From contig NZ_LR594671.1 of the NCBI RefSeq assembly GCF_901827185.1, forward strand, positions 1,054,001 to 1,118,000: a stretch of 64,000 bases of DNA. Direction: 5' to 3'. The notes beneath the pieces are model-generated. The model worked only from the letters and a program-made list of their open reading frames with translations. It ran no database searches and was not told where the DNA came from. Made by a program: the position numbers and the translations under genes. This DNA is from Variovorax sp. PBL-E5. GTDB lineage: Bacteria > Pseudomonadota > Gammaproteobacteria > Burkholderiales > Burkholderiaceae_C. Below, in pieces: positions 28,189-37,867 of the stretch; position 1 is the stretch's first letter, and each line of letters begins with the position of its first letter.

Positions 28189-28208
28189 AGGCCCGCGGGG
28201 CCTTTTTT
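28189..28208 (+). terminator. Terminator-like hairpin in the leader of the Afu-like operon
   Basis: A 6-bp stem AGGCCC/GGGCCT with a GCG loop runs directly into TTTTTT, 22 bases before the ATG at 28231. There is no gene upstream on this strand that it could end. It may be a leader attenuator or, if transcription starts at about 28189 after TAAGCT (28177-28182), only a 5' hairpin. A perfect CTGCATGCAG and an ATCCCG/CGGGAT hairpin precede it. Confidence 0.6.
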
Positions 28209-28230
28209 GTTTCATGAGCGAGGTCATCAC

Positions 28231-29241
28231 ATGAAGAAGCTGTTCGTCCTGGCGGCCCTGGCTGGCCTCTCGGCCGCCGCGTCGGCGCAGACCGTCAACG
28301 TCATCTGCTCGGTGCAGGCCGACTGGTGCAACATGATCGCTACCGTCTATGCGAAGACCACCGGCGTCAAGCTCAACATCGCGCTGAAGGGTTCGGGCGA
28401 GGCGCTCGCGCAGTTGATCGCCGAGAAGGAAAACCCCAAGACCGACGTCTGGTTCGGCGGCACCGGCGATCCGCATCTGCAGGCCGCCGAGCTCGGCCTC
28501 ACGATCGAATACAAGTCGCCCACGCTGACGCAGCTGTACCCGTGGGCGCAGCAGCAGGCGCAGCAGTCGGGCTACAGGACCGTCGGCATCTACTCCGGAC
28601 CGCTGGGCTTCGGCTACAACACCGAGCTGATCAAGAAAAAGAAGATGGACATTCCGCGCAGCTGGGCCGACCTGCTCAAGCCCGAATACAAGGGCGACAT
28701 CCAGGTTGCCAACCCGGCATCGAGCGGCACCGCCTACACCATGATCGCGACACTGGTGCAATTGATGGGGGAGGACAAGGCCTTCGACTACCTCAAGGGC
28801 CTGCACAAGAACGTCAGCCAGTACACGCGCTCGGGCACCGGCCCGATCAAGGCGGTGGCACGCGGTGAGACGGCGGTGTCGATCAGCTTCATCCACGATG
28901 CGCCGCAGGAAAAGATGCAGGGCTTCCCGGTCGAGACCACCACCCCCTCCGAGGGCACCGGCGCCGAGATCGGCTCCATGAGCATCGTCAAGGGCGCACG
29001 CAATCTCGAGCAGGCCAAGAAGTTCTACGAATGGGCGCTCACGCCGCAGGCCCAGACCTTCGGCGCCGCGTCCAAGCAATACCAGCTGCCGTCGAACAAG
29101 GCCACGCCGGTGGACCCGAACGTGCCGGACTTCAAGAAGATCAAGATGATCAACTACGACTACAAGAAGTACGGCGAGAGCAACGAGCGCCGGCGCCTGA
29201 TCGCGCGCTGGGAGAAGGACGTCAACTCGCTGCCGCACTAG
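28231..29241 (+). CDS. AfuA-like ABC transporter periplasmic binding protein
   Basis: The 336-residue precursor has a signal peptide (MKKLFVLAALAGLSAAASA) and an iron/2-aminoethylphosphonate-type binding fold. Landmarks are KTDVWFGGTGDPHLQA, YSGPLGFGYNTELIKKK, QVANPASSGTAYTMIATL, NVSQYTRSGTGPIKAVARGE and the tail INYDYKKYGESNERRRLI. From memory these match AfuA of Actinobacillus, first called an iron protein but later shown to bind hexose phosphates such as glucose 6-phosphate. The neighbours zwf, a HAD phosphatase, tal and pgi fit that substrate. GAGG lies about 9 bases before the ATG. Iron or phosphonate remain alternatives. Confidence 0.85.
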   Translation: MKKLFVLAALAGLSAAASAQTVNVICSVQADWCNMIATVYAKTTGVKLNIALKGSGEALAQLIAEKENPKTDVWFGGTGDPHLQAAELGLTIEYKSPTLTQLYPWAQQQAQQSGYRTVGIYSGPLGFGYNTELIKKKKMDIPRSWADLLKPEYKGDIQVANPASSGTAYTMIATLVQLMGEDKAFDYLKGLHKNVSQYTRSGTGPIKAVARGETAVSISFIHDAPQEKMQGFPVETTTPSEGTGAEIGSMSIVKGARNLEQAKKFYEWALTPQAQTFGAASKQYQLPSNKATPVDPNVPDFKKIKMINYDYKKYGESNERRRLIARWEKDVNSLPH

Positions 29242-29242
29242 C

Positions 29243-31468
29243 GTGCCGATCGCTTCGGGAGGACAACGGCGGCCCAACGCGTCCATCTGGGCGTGCATCG
29301 CGGCCGGGCTCGTCGGCTACGTCGCGCTGCCCTGGTATGCGATCCAGGACACCGCCTGGTACGAAGCCCTGCCGCAGGTCTTCGGCCAGGCCGAGGGTGC
29401 CGACGGCGTCATGCAGGCGTTGCAGCAGGGGCGCAGCTGGCTCTTCGTCGGCCTGTTCGGCCTCGCACTGTGCGTGCTCGGCGGCTTGCTGCGCCCGGGA
29501 CGCGCGCAGGGCCGGTGGCTGTTGGCCGGCGGCGCGATCGGCGCCATCGGCCTCGCGCTCAGCGGCTTCACGATCGGTGCGCGCGGCTGGAGCTTCGCAT
29601 GGCTCAACAGCGCTTTCGGCGAGCTCGCGGGCAACCAGTTCGGCATCGGTGCGGGCGGCTTCGTCGCGCTCGCGGCGCTGATCCTGCTCGCGGCCTTCGG
29701 GCTCGCGCGGCTCGGCTTCTTCAAAGGCGACCTGTTCGTCTCGGCCGCGGTGATCGGCTGCGGCGTGCTGATGGCGCTCTTCATCGCCTATCCCGTGAGC
29801 AAGGCGCTCGCGGGCGCCTTTCTCAATGAAGACGGGCACGCGTCGCTGAATGCCTTCTGGGCCCGCATCGGCACCGACCGGGTCTGGGGTCTCGAGTGCC
29901 TGGGCGGTGGCGTGCGCTGCGGCGTCGCCTGGAACACGCTGGCGCTGGCCCTGATCACGGCCACCGGCACCACCTTCCTCGGCACCCTGATGGCGCTGAT
30001 GGCCGAGCGCGGCGGCAAGCGCTGGCAAGGACCGCTCAAGGTGCTCGCGCTGCTGCCGATCATCACGCCGCCCTTCGTCGTCGGGCTGGGCCTGATCCTG
30101 CTGTTCGGGCGTGCGGGCGTCGTCAACCAGCTGCTCGAAAGCAGCTTCGGCATCGAGCCCACGCGCTGGTTCTACGGCATGCCGGGCATCCTCGTCGCGC
30201 AGCTGTTCGCATTCACGCCGATCGCGTTCATGATCATGCGCGGCGTGGTGCAGGGCGTGGCGCCGAGCCTCGAAGAGGCCGCGCAGATGCTGCGTGCGAG
30301 CCGGTGGCGCACCTTCGTCACCATCACGCTGCCGCTGCTCAAGCCGGGCCTGGCCAATGCCTTCCTGGTCGGCTTCATCGAAAGCATCGCGGACTTCGGC
30401 AATCCCGTGGTGGTGGGCGGCCAGTTCAATGTGCTGTCGACCGACATCTTCTTCGCGATCGTCGGTGCGCAGTACGACCAGGGCCGCGCCGCATCGCTGG
30501 CCTGGGTGCTCACGATCTTCGCGCTCGGCGTGTTCGCGCTGCAACGCTGGGTGCTGGGCAAGCAGAACTACACCACGGTAAGTGGCAAGGGCGATGCCGG
30601 CATCGCGATGCCGCTGCCGAACGGCGTGCGCCGCACCATCTACTGCATCGCGCTGCCGTGGGTCGCATTCACGGTGGTGGTGTACCTGTTCGCGTTCGCG
30701 GGCGGCTTCGTGCGCACCTGGGGCCGCGACTACACCTTCACGCTCGATCATTTCCACAACGCCTTCGCGCTCGAATGGGGCAAGTTCGGGCTGGTGTGGG
30801 CCGGCACGGCGTGGAATTCGCTGATCACCACCGTCAAGCTCGCGGCCATCTCGGCGCCGATCACCGCCGGCCTCGGTCTGCTGATCGCGTGGCTGCTGGC
30901 GCGCAACGAATTCAAGGGGCAGGGCGCCTTCGAGTTCGCGGCGCTGCTGGCCTTCGCGATTCCGGGCACGGTGCTCGGCGTGAGCTACATCCTGGCCTTC
31001 AACGTGCCGCCGCTGGAACTGACGGGCACCGGCCTGATCATCGTGCTGTGCTTCATGTTCCGCAATCTGCCGGTCGGCGTGCGCGCGGGCACGGCGGCCT
31101 TCAAGCAGCTCGACCGCTCGCTCGACGAGGCCTCGCTGATGCTGCGCGCCTCGACCTCGCAGACCTTGTTCAAGGTGGTGCTGCCGCTCCTGAAGCCGGC
31201 GCTGGTCGCCGCGCTGATCTACAGCTTCGTGCGCGCGATGACGACCGTCAGCGCCGTGATCTTCCTGGTCACGGCCGAGAACGAGCTCGCGACCACCTAC
31301 ATCATCGGCCGCGTCGGCAACGGCGACTACGGCCTGGCGCTGGCCTACTGCACGGTGCTGATGATCCTGATGTCGCTCGCGATCGCGGGGGTGCAATTCG
31401 TGGTCGGCGAGCGCAAGCTCGGACGCCGCAAGGCCGCCGGTCCGGCCCTCGTGGTGCCGGCCCACTGA
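29243..31468 (+). CDS. AfuB-like ABC transporter permease, two fused permease modules
   Basis: The 741-residue membrane protein holds two binding-protein-dependent permease modules in one chain. The coupling motif occurs twice: EEAAQMLRASRWRTFVTITLPLLKPG near residue 350 and DEASLMLRASTSQTLFKVVLPLLKPA near residue 640, each interrupted here only by naming. Before the first module come about 200 extra residues with several membrane spans. Fused permeases of this kind are usual for AfuB/FbpB-type importers. The start is a GTG one base after the preceding stop codon. Confidence 0.9.
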   Translation: MPIASGGQRRPNASIWACIAAGLVGYVALPWYAIQDTAWYEALPQVFGQAEGADGVMQALQQGRSWLFVGLFGLALCVLGGLLRPGRAQGRWLLAGGAIGAIGLALSGFTIGARGWSFAWLNSAFGELAGNQFGIGAGGFVALAALILLAAFGLARLGFFKGDLFVSAAVIGCGVLMALFIAYPVSKALAGAFLNEDGHASLNAFWARIGTDRVWGLECLGGGVRCGVAWNTLALALITATGTTFLGTLMALMAERGGKRWQGPLKVLALLPIITPPFVVGLGLILLFGRAGVVNQLLESSFGIEPTRWFYGMPGILVAQLFAFTPIAFMIMRGVVQGVAPSLEEAAQMLRASRWRTFVTITLPLLKPGLANAFLVGFIESIADFGNPVVVGGQFNVLSTDIFFAIVGAQYDQGRAASLAWVLTIFALGVFALQRWVLGKQNYTTVSGKGDAGIAMPLPNGVRRTIYCIALPWVAFTVVVYLFAFAGGFVRTWGRDYTFTLDHFHNAFALEWGKFGLVWAGTAWNSLITTVKLAAISAPITAGLGLLIAWLLARNEFKGQGAFEFAALLAFAIPGTVLGVSYILAFNVPPLELTGTGLIIVLCFMFRNLPVGVRAGTAAFKQLDRSLDEASLMLRASTSQTLFKVVLPLLKPALVAALIYSFVRAMTTVSAVIFLVTAENELATTYIIGRVGNGDYGLALAYCTVLMILMSLAIAGVQFVVGERKLGRRKAAGPALVVPAH

Positions 31469-31484
31469 ACACACGGAAGAAACA

Positions 31485-32555
31485 ATGAGCAACGGCATCG
31501 AGTTCCGCAACGTCACCAAGCGCTACGGCAGCGACGCGAGTGCGCCGCTGGCGGTCAAGGGCATCAGCTTCGAGGTGCCGGCCGGTACGCTGACCACCAT
31601 CCTCGGCCCCTCGGGCTGCGGCAAGACGACCACGCTGCGCATGATCGCCGGCCTCGAGTCGCCGACCTCGGGCTCGATCCTCATGGGCGGGCGCGACGTC
31701 ACCACGCTGGGCCCGGCCGAGCGCAACGTGAGCATGATGTTCCAGAGCTACGCGCTGTTCCCGCACATGAACGTGATCGAGAACGTGAGCTACGGCCTGC
31801 GCATGAGCGGCGTGCGCAAGGACGCGGCCGCGGCGCGCGCGCGCGATGCGCTCAGGGGCGTCGGGCTGGTCGGCTTCGACGCGCGTTTGCCGAGCGAGCT
31901 CTCCGGCGGCCAGCAGCAGCGCGTGGCCCTGGCCCGCGCACTGGTGCTGGAGCCGGCCGTGCTGCTGTTCGACGAGCCCCTGTCGAACCTCGATGCCCGG
32001 CTGCGGCGCGAGATGCGCGAGGAGATCCGCGCGCTGCAGCAGCGTTTGCAGCTCACGGTCGCCTACGTCACGCACGACCAGAGCGAGGCGCTGGCCGTCA
32101 GCGACCAGATCATCGTGATGGACCACGGCGTGATCGCGCAGCGCGGCACGCCCGAACAGCTCTATGGCCACCCCGAGAGCGAGTTCGTCGCCGGCTTCAT
32201 GGGCGAGGCGATGGTGTTCCCCGCGGTGGCGCAGCCCGAGGGCCGCGTCGAGCTCGGCCCGCTCACGCTGCCTGCGCGCTACGACATCGCGCCGGGCGTG
32301 GTCAAGGTGGCAGTGCGCCCCGAGGCCTGGCAGATCGGTGCCGCGATCGGCCTGCCGGCCACCTTGCGCAAGGCGGCCTACCTGGGCAGTTTCCACGAAT
32401 ACGTGTTCGACACCGCATTGGGCGCCGTGTTCGTGGTCTCGGCCGACCTGTCGAGACCGCTCGCGGCCGGCGCGCAGACGACGCTGTCGCTCGCCAACCA
32501 TGGCGTGTCGGTGGTGCCGGTCGCGGCGGACGTGCCTGCGGTATCCGGCGCATGA
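31485..32555 (+). CDS. AfuC-like ABC transporter ATPase (FbpC/PotA type)
   Basis: The 356-residue ATPase has Walker A LGPSGCGKTTTLRMIAG, Q-loop MFQSYALFPHMNV, signature LSGGQQQRVALARAL, Walker B VLLFDEPLSNLDARL and H-loop VTHDQSEALA. A C-terminal TOBE domain follows (from about residue 240), typical of the iron/spermidine/sugar group of importers. It is 16 bases behind the permease gene and overlaps the HAD gene by ATGA, so the four genes form one unit. Confidence 0.92.
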   Translation: MSNGIEFRNVTKRYGSDASAPLAVKGISFEVPAGTLTTILGPSGCGKTTTLRMIAGLESPTSGSILMGGRDVTTLGPAERNVSMMFQSYALFPHMNVIENVSYGLRMSGVRKDAAAARARDALRGVGLVGFDARLPSELSGGQQQRVALARALVLEPAVLLFDEPLSNLDARLRREMREEIRALQQRLQLTVAYVTHDQSEALAVSDQIIVMDHGVIAQRGTPEQLYGHPESEFVAGFMGEAMVFPAVAQPEGRVELGPLTLPARYDIAPGVVKVAVRPEAWQIGAAIGLPATLRKAAYLGSFHEYVFDTALGAVFVVSADLSRPLAAGAQTTLSLANHGVSVVPVAADVPAVSGA

Positions 32556-33184
32556 ACATCGTCTTCGACCTGGGTGCCGTGCTCCTGACCTGGGAGCCGG
32601 TGCCGCTGGTGCAGACGCAGTTCGCGCACCTCGCGCCGACGGCGGAAGCCGCGCACGCGCTGGCACGGCAGATGTTCCACCACGAGGACTGGCTGGGCTT
32701 CGACCGCGGCACGCACAGCCTGGACGATGCGATCGGCCGCATGGCGCTGCGCCTTTCGCTGCCGGTCGATCGGCTCGAAGCGGCGCTCGCGCCGATGGGC
32801 GAGCGGCTGGAGCCGATCGCCCCCACGCTCGAGTTGCTGGACCAGCTGCGCGCGCGCCGCGACGCGGGCGAGGACCTGCGGCTGTACTACCTGTCGAACA
32901 TGCCCTCGCCCTACGCGCGCGTGCTCGAAGTGCGCCATGCCTTCTTTCGCTGGTTCGACGGCGGGATCTTCTCGGGCGACGTGAAGATGATCAAGCCGCA
33001 GCCCGAGATCTACACGCTGCTGGCCACGCGCTACCGGCTGGCCGCCGAACAGACCGTCTTCATCGACGACTCGCTGCCCAACGTCGTCGCTGCACGCGAG
33101 ATGGGATGGCACGCCATCCATTGCGAGACGCCGAGCGCCGTGCCGGCGCAGCTCGCGGCCTACCTGCCGGTGCGCTCGACCTGA
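32552..33184 (+). CDS. HAD-superfamily hydrolase (YihX-like subfamily IA)
   Basis: The 210-residue protein has HAD motif I as FDLGAVLLTW, where the usual second aspartate is glycine, as in YihX-type sugar-phosphate phosphatases. Motif II is YYLSNMPSPYARV, motif III is the lysine in DVKMIKPQPEIYTLL, and motif IV is VFIDDSLPNV. YihX dephosphorylates alpha-D-glucose 1-phosphate, which would suit the surrounding sugar-phosphate genes. It overlaps the transporter ATPase gene by 4 bases. Its last 25 bases overlap the end of the convergent lipocalin gene. Confidence 0.88.
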   Translation: MNIVFDLGAVLLTWEPVPLVQTQFAHLAPTAEAAHALARQMFHHEDWLGFDRGTHSLDDAIGRMALRLSLPVDRLEAALAPMGERLEPIAPTLELLDQLRARRDAGEDLRLYYLSNMPSPYARVLEVRHAFFRWFDGGIFSGDVKMIKPQPEIYTLLATRYRLAAEQTVFIDDSLPNVVAAREMGWHAIHCETPSAVPAQLAAYLPVRST

Positions 33185-33831
33185 TCGACGTCGAAACCGA
33201 GCGTGCGCGCATAGTCGAGTTCGGCTTCGAGTGCCGCATCGTCGAGGCGCGGCGCGCGCGACAGCACCCACAGGTACTTGCGATTCGGCGTGCCCACCAG
33301 CGCCACCTGGTACGCGCGATCGAGCTTCAGGATCCAGTAGTCGCCCCACACCGCCGGCAGCCAGCCCAGCCATTCGGGCGCGAAGCGCACTTCGAGCCGC
33401 CCCGCGCCGGGCTGGCCCGCGACCGGCACCACGCGCGCCGAACCGATCGACTCATCGAAGCTGCCGTCCGGCAGGATGCAGCGGTTGCGCACCTCGACCG
33501 TGCCGTCCGGCATCGGCGTGTACTCGGCGCTGACCGGGCCGGCGCATTGCTTCTGGAAACGGTTCGGCAAGCGTGCCTGTTCATGCCACAGGCCCGCGTA
33601 GCGATGGAGGTCGACCGGCGCCACCACCTGCAGCGGCGCGCGCATCAACGGTGCGCCGTCGGGCGGGCCGCCGATCCGGTCGGCGCGTGCCGTCCGGGCC
33701 GTGTGGAGTGCCAGCAGCGTCAACGCGCCGCCGACGCAGAAGGCCGTCGCCAGCGTACCGATCGACGCGCTGTAGGCGCGGTCGTCGAAGGCGGCTGGCG
33801 AGGGTGGCGTCCGGTGTTTGCGCAGGGGCAT
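33160..33831 (-). CDS. Lipocalin family protein (Blc-like), membrane anchored
   Basis: The 223-residue product has a short basic cytoplasmic N-terminus ([20 protein letters not shown]), one membrane span (about residues 25-43) and a periplasmic lipocalin domain. The domain contains the lipocalin signature [21 protein letters not shown], the VRNRC strand and the late [16 protein letters not shown] and [10 protein letters not shown] blocks of Blc. Blc binds fatty acids or lysophospholipids at the outer membrane, but here a membrane span replaces the usual lipoprotein signal. ATG 33831 follows GGAGA. Confidence 0.88.
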   Translation of the reverse strand: MPLRKHRTPPSPAAFDDRAYSASIGTLATAFCVGGALTLLALHTARTARADRIGGPPDGAPLMRAPLQVVAPVDLHRYAGLWHEQARLPNRFQKQCAGPVSAEYTPMPDGTVEVRNRCILPDGSFDESIGSARVVPVAGQPGAGRLEVRFAPEWLGWLPAVWGDYWILKLDRAYQVALVGTPNRKYLWVLSRAPRLDDAALEAELDYARTLGFDVDQVERTGR

Positions 33832-33938
33832 GGGGTTCTCCGAGGGACTGTCAAAGCGCCAACATAGGGCCGCCTCGCCGCGCATTTCGTCAGCCACGGA
33901 CGACACGCCCTGTAGTGTTGCGGCGGGATAATGGCCGC

Positions 33939-34889
33939 ATGAACCAACTCGACGCCCTCCGCCAATGGACCACCGTGGTGGCCGACACCGGTGATTTCCG
34001 CCAGCTCGCCCAGTTCAAGCCGCGAGACGCCACCACCAACCCTTCGCTCATCCTGAAGGCGGTGCAGAAAGCCGACTACCGGCCCCTGCTCGATGACGCC
34101 GTCAGGAAATACAAGGGATTGCCCATCGACGAGCTGATCGACCGGCTGCTGGTGCGCTTCGGCACCGAGATCCTGTCGATCATTCCGGGGCGCGTCTCGA
34201 CCGAGGTCGATGCGCGGCTGAGCTTCGACACGGCGGCGACGATCCGGCGCGCCGACCGCATCGTGGCGCTGTACCGCGCCGAAGGCATCGACGTCGGCGA
34301 GCGCGTGCTGATCAAGGTGGCCTCCACCTGGGAAGGCATCGAGGCCGCGCGCCAGCTCGAACAGAAAGGCATCCACACCAATCTCACGCTGCTGTTCTCG
34401 TTCGCGCAGGCGGTGGCTTGCGGTGCCGCGAAAGTGCGGCTGATCTCGCCTTTCGTCGGCCGCATCTACGACTGGTACAAGAAGTCCGCCGGCAGCCAGT
34501 GGGACGAGGCCGCCAACGCGGGCGCCAACGACCCCGGCGTGAAATCGGTGCGCGAGATCTTCGGCTACTACAAGCAGCATGGCATCGCGACCGAGGTCAT
34601 GGGCGCGAGCTTTCGCAACGTCGGCCAGATCGCGGCCCTGGCCGGTTGCGACCTGCTGACCATCAGCCCCGAATTGCTGGCGCAGCTGGCCGGCAGCGAG
34701 GCGCCGCTCGCCCATGCGCTCGATGCCGGCGCCGCGGGCGGGCGCGACATGCCGCTGCAGACGCTCGACGAGGCGGCGTTCCGCTTCGCCCTCAACGAGG
34801 ATGCGATGGCCACCGAGAAGCTCGCCGAAGGCATTCGCGCCTTCGCGGCCGATGCGGTGAAGCTCGAGAAGCTGATGGAGGCGTCATGA
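33939..34889 (+). CDS. tal: Transaldolase
   Basis: Transaldolase moves a dihydroxyacetone unit between sedoheptulose 7-phosphate and glyceraldehyde 3-phosphate. The 316-residue protein shows [12 protein letters not shown], the Schiff-base lysine at about 126 in [15 protein letters not shown], and [25 protein letters not shown], split here across the substrate pocket. It is the TalB/class I type. A GATAAT hexamer lies only 6 bases before the ATG and there is no Shine-Dalgarno, so translation may be leaderless. It overlaps pgi as ATGA. Confidence 0.96.
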   Translation: MNQLDALRQWTTVVADTGDFRQLAQFKPRDATTNPSLILKAVQKADYRPLLDDAVRKYKGLPIDELIDRLLVRFGTEILSIIPGRVSTEVDARLSFDTAATIRRADRIVALYRAEGIDVGERVLIKVASTWEGIEAARQLEQKGIHTNLTLLFSFAQAVACGAAKVRLISPFVGRIYDWYKKSAGSQWDEAANAGANDPGVKSVREIFGYYKQHGIATEVMGASFRNVGQIAALAGCDLLTISPELLAQLAGSEAPLAHALDAGAAGGRDMPLQTLDEAAFRFALNEDAMATEKLAEGIRAFAADAVKLEKLMEAS

Positions 34890-36433
34890 CCCGACCCCGC
34901 TGCGACCGCACCGCCGCCTGGAAGAAGCTGCAGGCGCACTACGACGCCCAGGGCCGCAGCTTCGATCTGCGGCAGGCCTTCGCGGCGGATGCAAAGCGCT
35001 GCGAAACCCTGAGCCAGTCCGCGCCGCACCTCTTCGCCGATCTGTCCAAGAACCTGCTCGATGCGCAGACCGAAGCGCTGCTCTTCGCGCTCGCGCGCGA
35101 AACCGAGCTCGAGGCGCATCGCGCCGCCATGTTTGCCGGCCGGCACATCAACACCACCGAAGACCGGGCCGTGCTCCACACGCTGCTGCGCTGCCCGGCT
35201 TCGGCGCCGGTGCCCGCCGAGCTGGCCGGTGCGCTGCGCGACGTGCACACCACCCTCGATGCGATGCTCGCGTATGCCGAGACGGTGCGCTCCGACCACA
35301 CGATCACCGACGTGGTCAACATCGGCATCGGCGGCTCCGACCTCGGGCCGCAGATGGCCGTGCTGGCGCTCGATGCGCATGTCGCGCCGGGCAAGCGCTT
35401 CCACTTCGTCTCGAATGTCGATGGGCATGAGCTGGCCGGCGTGCTGCGCGGCCTGGCGCCGGAACACACGCTGTTCCTGATCGCCTCGAAGACCTTCACC
35501 ACTGCCGAGACCATGACCAATGCGCAGTCGGCCAGGCGCTGGTTCGAGCAGTCCGGCGGCGTCGACATCGCGCGCCACTTCGCCGCGCTCACCACCAACG
35601 TCGAGGCCGCGCGCGCCTTCGGCATCGAGACCACCTTCGGCTTCTGGGATTGGGTCGGCGGCCGCTATTCGCTGTGGTCGGCGATCGGGCTGCCGATCGC
35701 GCTGGCGATCGGCGCCGAAGGCTTTCGCAGCCTGCTCGCCGGCGCGCATGCGATGGACGAGCACTTCCGCACCGCGCCACTGGAACAGAACCTGCCGGTG
35801 CGCCTGGGCCTGCTCGATGTCTGGTATCGCAACTTCCATCGCTTCACGAGCCGCAGCATCGCGCCGTACCACAGTGCGCTCAAGCGGCTTCCGGCCTACC
35901 TTCAGCAACTCGAGATGGAAAGCAACGGCAAGCAGGTCGATGCCGGTGGCGAGCCGCTGTCCTTCGGCACTTCGCCCGTGCTGTGGGGCGAGCCCGGGAC
36001 CAACGGCCAGCATGCGTATTTCCAGATGCTGCACCAGGGCACGGACGTGGTGCCGCTGGAGTTCATGGCGGTGCGCGATGCGGCGCACGAACTCGAAGGC
36101 CATCATCCCAAGCTGCTGGCCAATGCGATCGCGCAGGCCCAGGCGCTGATGGTGGGCAAGCACGACGACAACGGCGCGCGGAATTTTCCCGGCAACCGGC
36201 CGAGCACTTTCTTCGTGCTCGAGAAACTCACGCCCGAGACGCTGGGCGCCTTCATCGCGCTCTACGAGCACCGCGTGTTCACGAGCGGCGCAGTCTGGGG
36301 CATCAACAGCTTCGACCAGTGGGGCGTGGAACTCGGCAAGGTGCTGGCCAGGGACATCGAGCCGCGTCTTGCCTCCGGCGATCTGCAGGGGCTGGACGCC
36401 TCGACGGCGGGCCTGCTCCGGCGACTGAGCTAG
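34886..36433 (+). CDS. pgi: Glucose-6-phosphate isomerase
   Basis: Pgi interconverts glucose 6-phosphate and fructose 6-phosphate. The 515-residue protein has the signature [14 protein letters not shown], the phosphate-binding [31 protein letters not shown], the catalytic glutamate region [19 protein letters not shown], and the C-terminal [13 protein letters not shown]. Length is slightly below the E. coli enzyme but complete. It is translationally coupled to tal. Nothing recognisable lies in the 57 bases between it and the convergent biotin carboxylase gene. Confidence 0.96.
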   Translation: MTRPRCDRTAAWKKLQAHYDAQGRSFDLRQAFAADAKRCETLSQSAPHLFADLSKNLLDAQTEALLFALARETELEAHRAAMFAGRHINTTEDRAVLHTLLRCPASAPVPAELAGALRDVHTTLDAMLAYAETVRSDHTITDVVNIGIGGSDLGPQMAVLALDAHVAPGKRFHFVSNVDGHELAGVLRGLAPEHTLFLIASKTFTTAETMTNAQSARRWFEQSGGVDIARHFAALTTNVEAARAFGIETTFGFWDWVGGRYSLWSAIGLPIALAIGAEGFRSLLAGAHAMDEHFRTAPLEQNLPVRLGLLDVWYRNFHRFTSRSIAPYHSALKRLPAYLQQLEMESNGKQVDAGGEPLSFGTSPVLWGEPGTNGQHAYFQMLHQGTDVVPLEFMAVRDAAHELEGHHPKLLANAIAQAQALMVGKHDDNGARNFPGNRPSTFFVLEKLTPETLGAFIALYEHRVFTSGAVWGINSFDQWGVELGKVLARDIEPRLASGDLQGLDASTAGLLRRLS

Positions 36434-36490
36434 CTGGATCGCGCGGCGTCCTGTTCCGCGATGCGCCGAGGACGCGCAGCGCCCGCGCTG

Positions 36491-37867
36491 CTACGAAGCG
36501 ACCGCGGCCGTACGATTTGCCGCCTCGCGAAGAACGTCCGCGGCGATGTCCGTGTGGACCGCGCCCGACTTGAATGACTCGCTCGCGAGCACTTGGCGAA
36601 TGAATGGAATGTTCGTCTTGACGCCACGAATCCGACTGCCTTCCAGCGCCGTGTCCAGCCGGGCGATGGCTTCATCCCGATTCCGGCCGCGCGCGATGAT
36701 CTTCGCGATCATGGGGTCGTAGTGGGGCGTGACGCGGCATCCGGTGGCATAGCCCGTCTCCAGCCGCACACCTTCGGCGCTCGGAAACTCCAGCAGTTCG
36801 AGCAGCCCCGGAGAAGGGTAGAAGCGCACGGGATCCTCGGCATAGATGCGCGCCTGCACGGCATGCCCCTGGATCGCCACGGTATCGGGCAGGACTTCGC
36901 TCAAACGCTCGCCGGCCGCGAGTCGAATCTGCGACGTCACCAGATCGATGCCCGTGACCTCCTCGGTCACGGCATGCTCCACCTGCAGGCGCGTGTTGAC
37001 CTCCAGAAAATTGAACTCGCCAGTCTGGGTGTCGTAGAGCGTTTCCACCGTGCCGATCACGTCATAACGCAGGGACCCCAGCACGGCCGCAATGCGCTCC
37101 GCGGCAGCGTCGAGCATGGCGCGCGGGATGTTCGGAGCACAGGCCTCTTCCACGACTTTCTGGTGGCGCCGCTGCACGGAGCAGTCACGCTCGAAGAGAT
37201 GACGCACATGGCCATACCGATCGGCCAGGATCTGGAACTCGATGTGCCGGGGTCGCTGCACCAGCCGCTCCAGGTAGATGTCGACGCTGCCGAAGCTGCG
37301 GCTCGACAGGGAGCGTGCACCTTCCAGCGCCTTGGGCAGGTCGGCGGGGCTGTGCGCGGCGATCATGCCGATGCCGCCTCCGCCGCCGGCCGGCTTGATG
37401 AGGACCGGATAGCCCACGCGCTCGGCTTCTTTCAGATTGGCTGCCATGTCCGCGCCGAGGAGCTTCGAGCTGGCGCCCATGGGCAAGCCGTGGCTCGCCA
37501 TCAGCTCGCGTGCGCGGGTCTTGTGGCCCATCGCGGCGAGCCACTTCGGACTGGGGCCGATGAAGGTGGCGCCGGCCGCCTCCACCTTTTCGGCGAAGGC
37601 CGCGTTCTCCGAAAGGAAACCGTATCCCGGGTGCAGGGCATCGGCACCGGAGCGACGCAGCACGTCGAGCAGACGGTCCTGATGAAGATAGCTTTCCGCC
37701 GCCGGCGCCGGACCGATCTCATGGCGCTCGTCGGCCGCCGCCAGATAGGGAAGATCACGATCGGCTTCGGAGTAGACCACCGCCGTGGGAATGCCGAGTT
37801 TCCGGCACGCGCGCAGCACCCGTGCCGCCACGGCACCACGATTGGCGACGAGGATCTTGTTGAACAT
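36491..37867 (-). CDS. Biotin carboxylase subunit (AccC-like)
   Basis: This 458-residue ATP-grasp enzyme carboxylates biotin on a carrier protein. It has the start FNKILVANRGAVAARVLRAC, the ATP loop KPAGGGGGIGMIAAHS, MRHIEFQ-like QRPRHIEFQILAD, the FLEVNTRLQVEHAVTE catalytic block and a C-terminal biotin-carboxylase domain. It is probably a dedicated subunit for the carboxyltransferase at 40247 rather than the housekeeping AccC, because it lies in a catabolic-looking operon with its own 75-residue biotin carrier. The stop of the CoA-transferase gene overlaps its ATG by one base. Confidence 0.92.
   Translation of the reverse strand: MFNKILVANRGAVAARVLRACRKLGIPTAVVYSEADRDLPYLAAADERHEIGPAPAAESYLHQDRLLDVLRRSGADALHPGYGFLSENAAFAEKVEAAGATFIGPSPKWLAAMGHKTRARELMASHGLPMGASSKLLGADMAANLKEAERVGYPVLIKPAGGGGGIGMIAAHSPADLPKALEGARSLSSRSFGSVDIYLERLVQRPRHIEFQILADRYGHVRHLFERDCSVQRRHQKVVEEACAPNIPRAMLDAAAERIAAVLGSLRYDVIGTVETLYDTQTGEFNFLEVNTRLQVEHAVTEEVTGIDLVTSQIRLAAGERLSEVLPDTVAIQGHAVQARIYAEDPVRFYPSPGLLELLEFPSAEGVRLETGYATGCRVTPHYDPMIAKIIARGRNRDEAIARLDTALEGSRIRGVKTNIPFIRQVLASESFKSGAVHTDIAADVLREAANRTAAVAS

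Noticed and set aside
28214..28234. Six-codon upstream frame overlapping the AfuA-like start
   Set aside because: It has no ribosome-binding site of its own and no run of regulatory codons, so a leader peptide is not supported.
29222..31519. Minus-strand open frame opposite the fused permease
   Set aside because: The plus-strand permease has two correctly placed coupling motifs; the antisense sequence is a Glu/Arg/Gln-rich shadow.
36434..36490. Possible terminator between pgi and the biotin carboxylase gene
   Set aside because: GCGTCCT and AGGACGC can pair, but the loop is 16 bases and there is no T-run on either strand.
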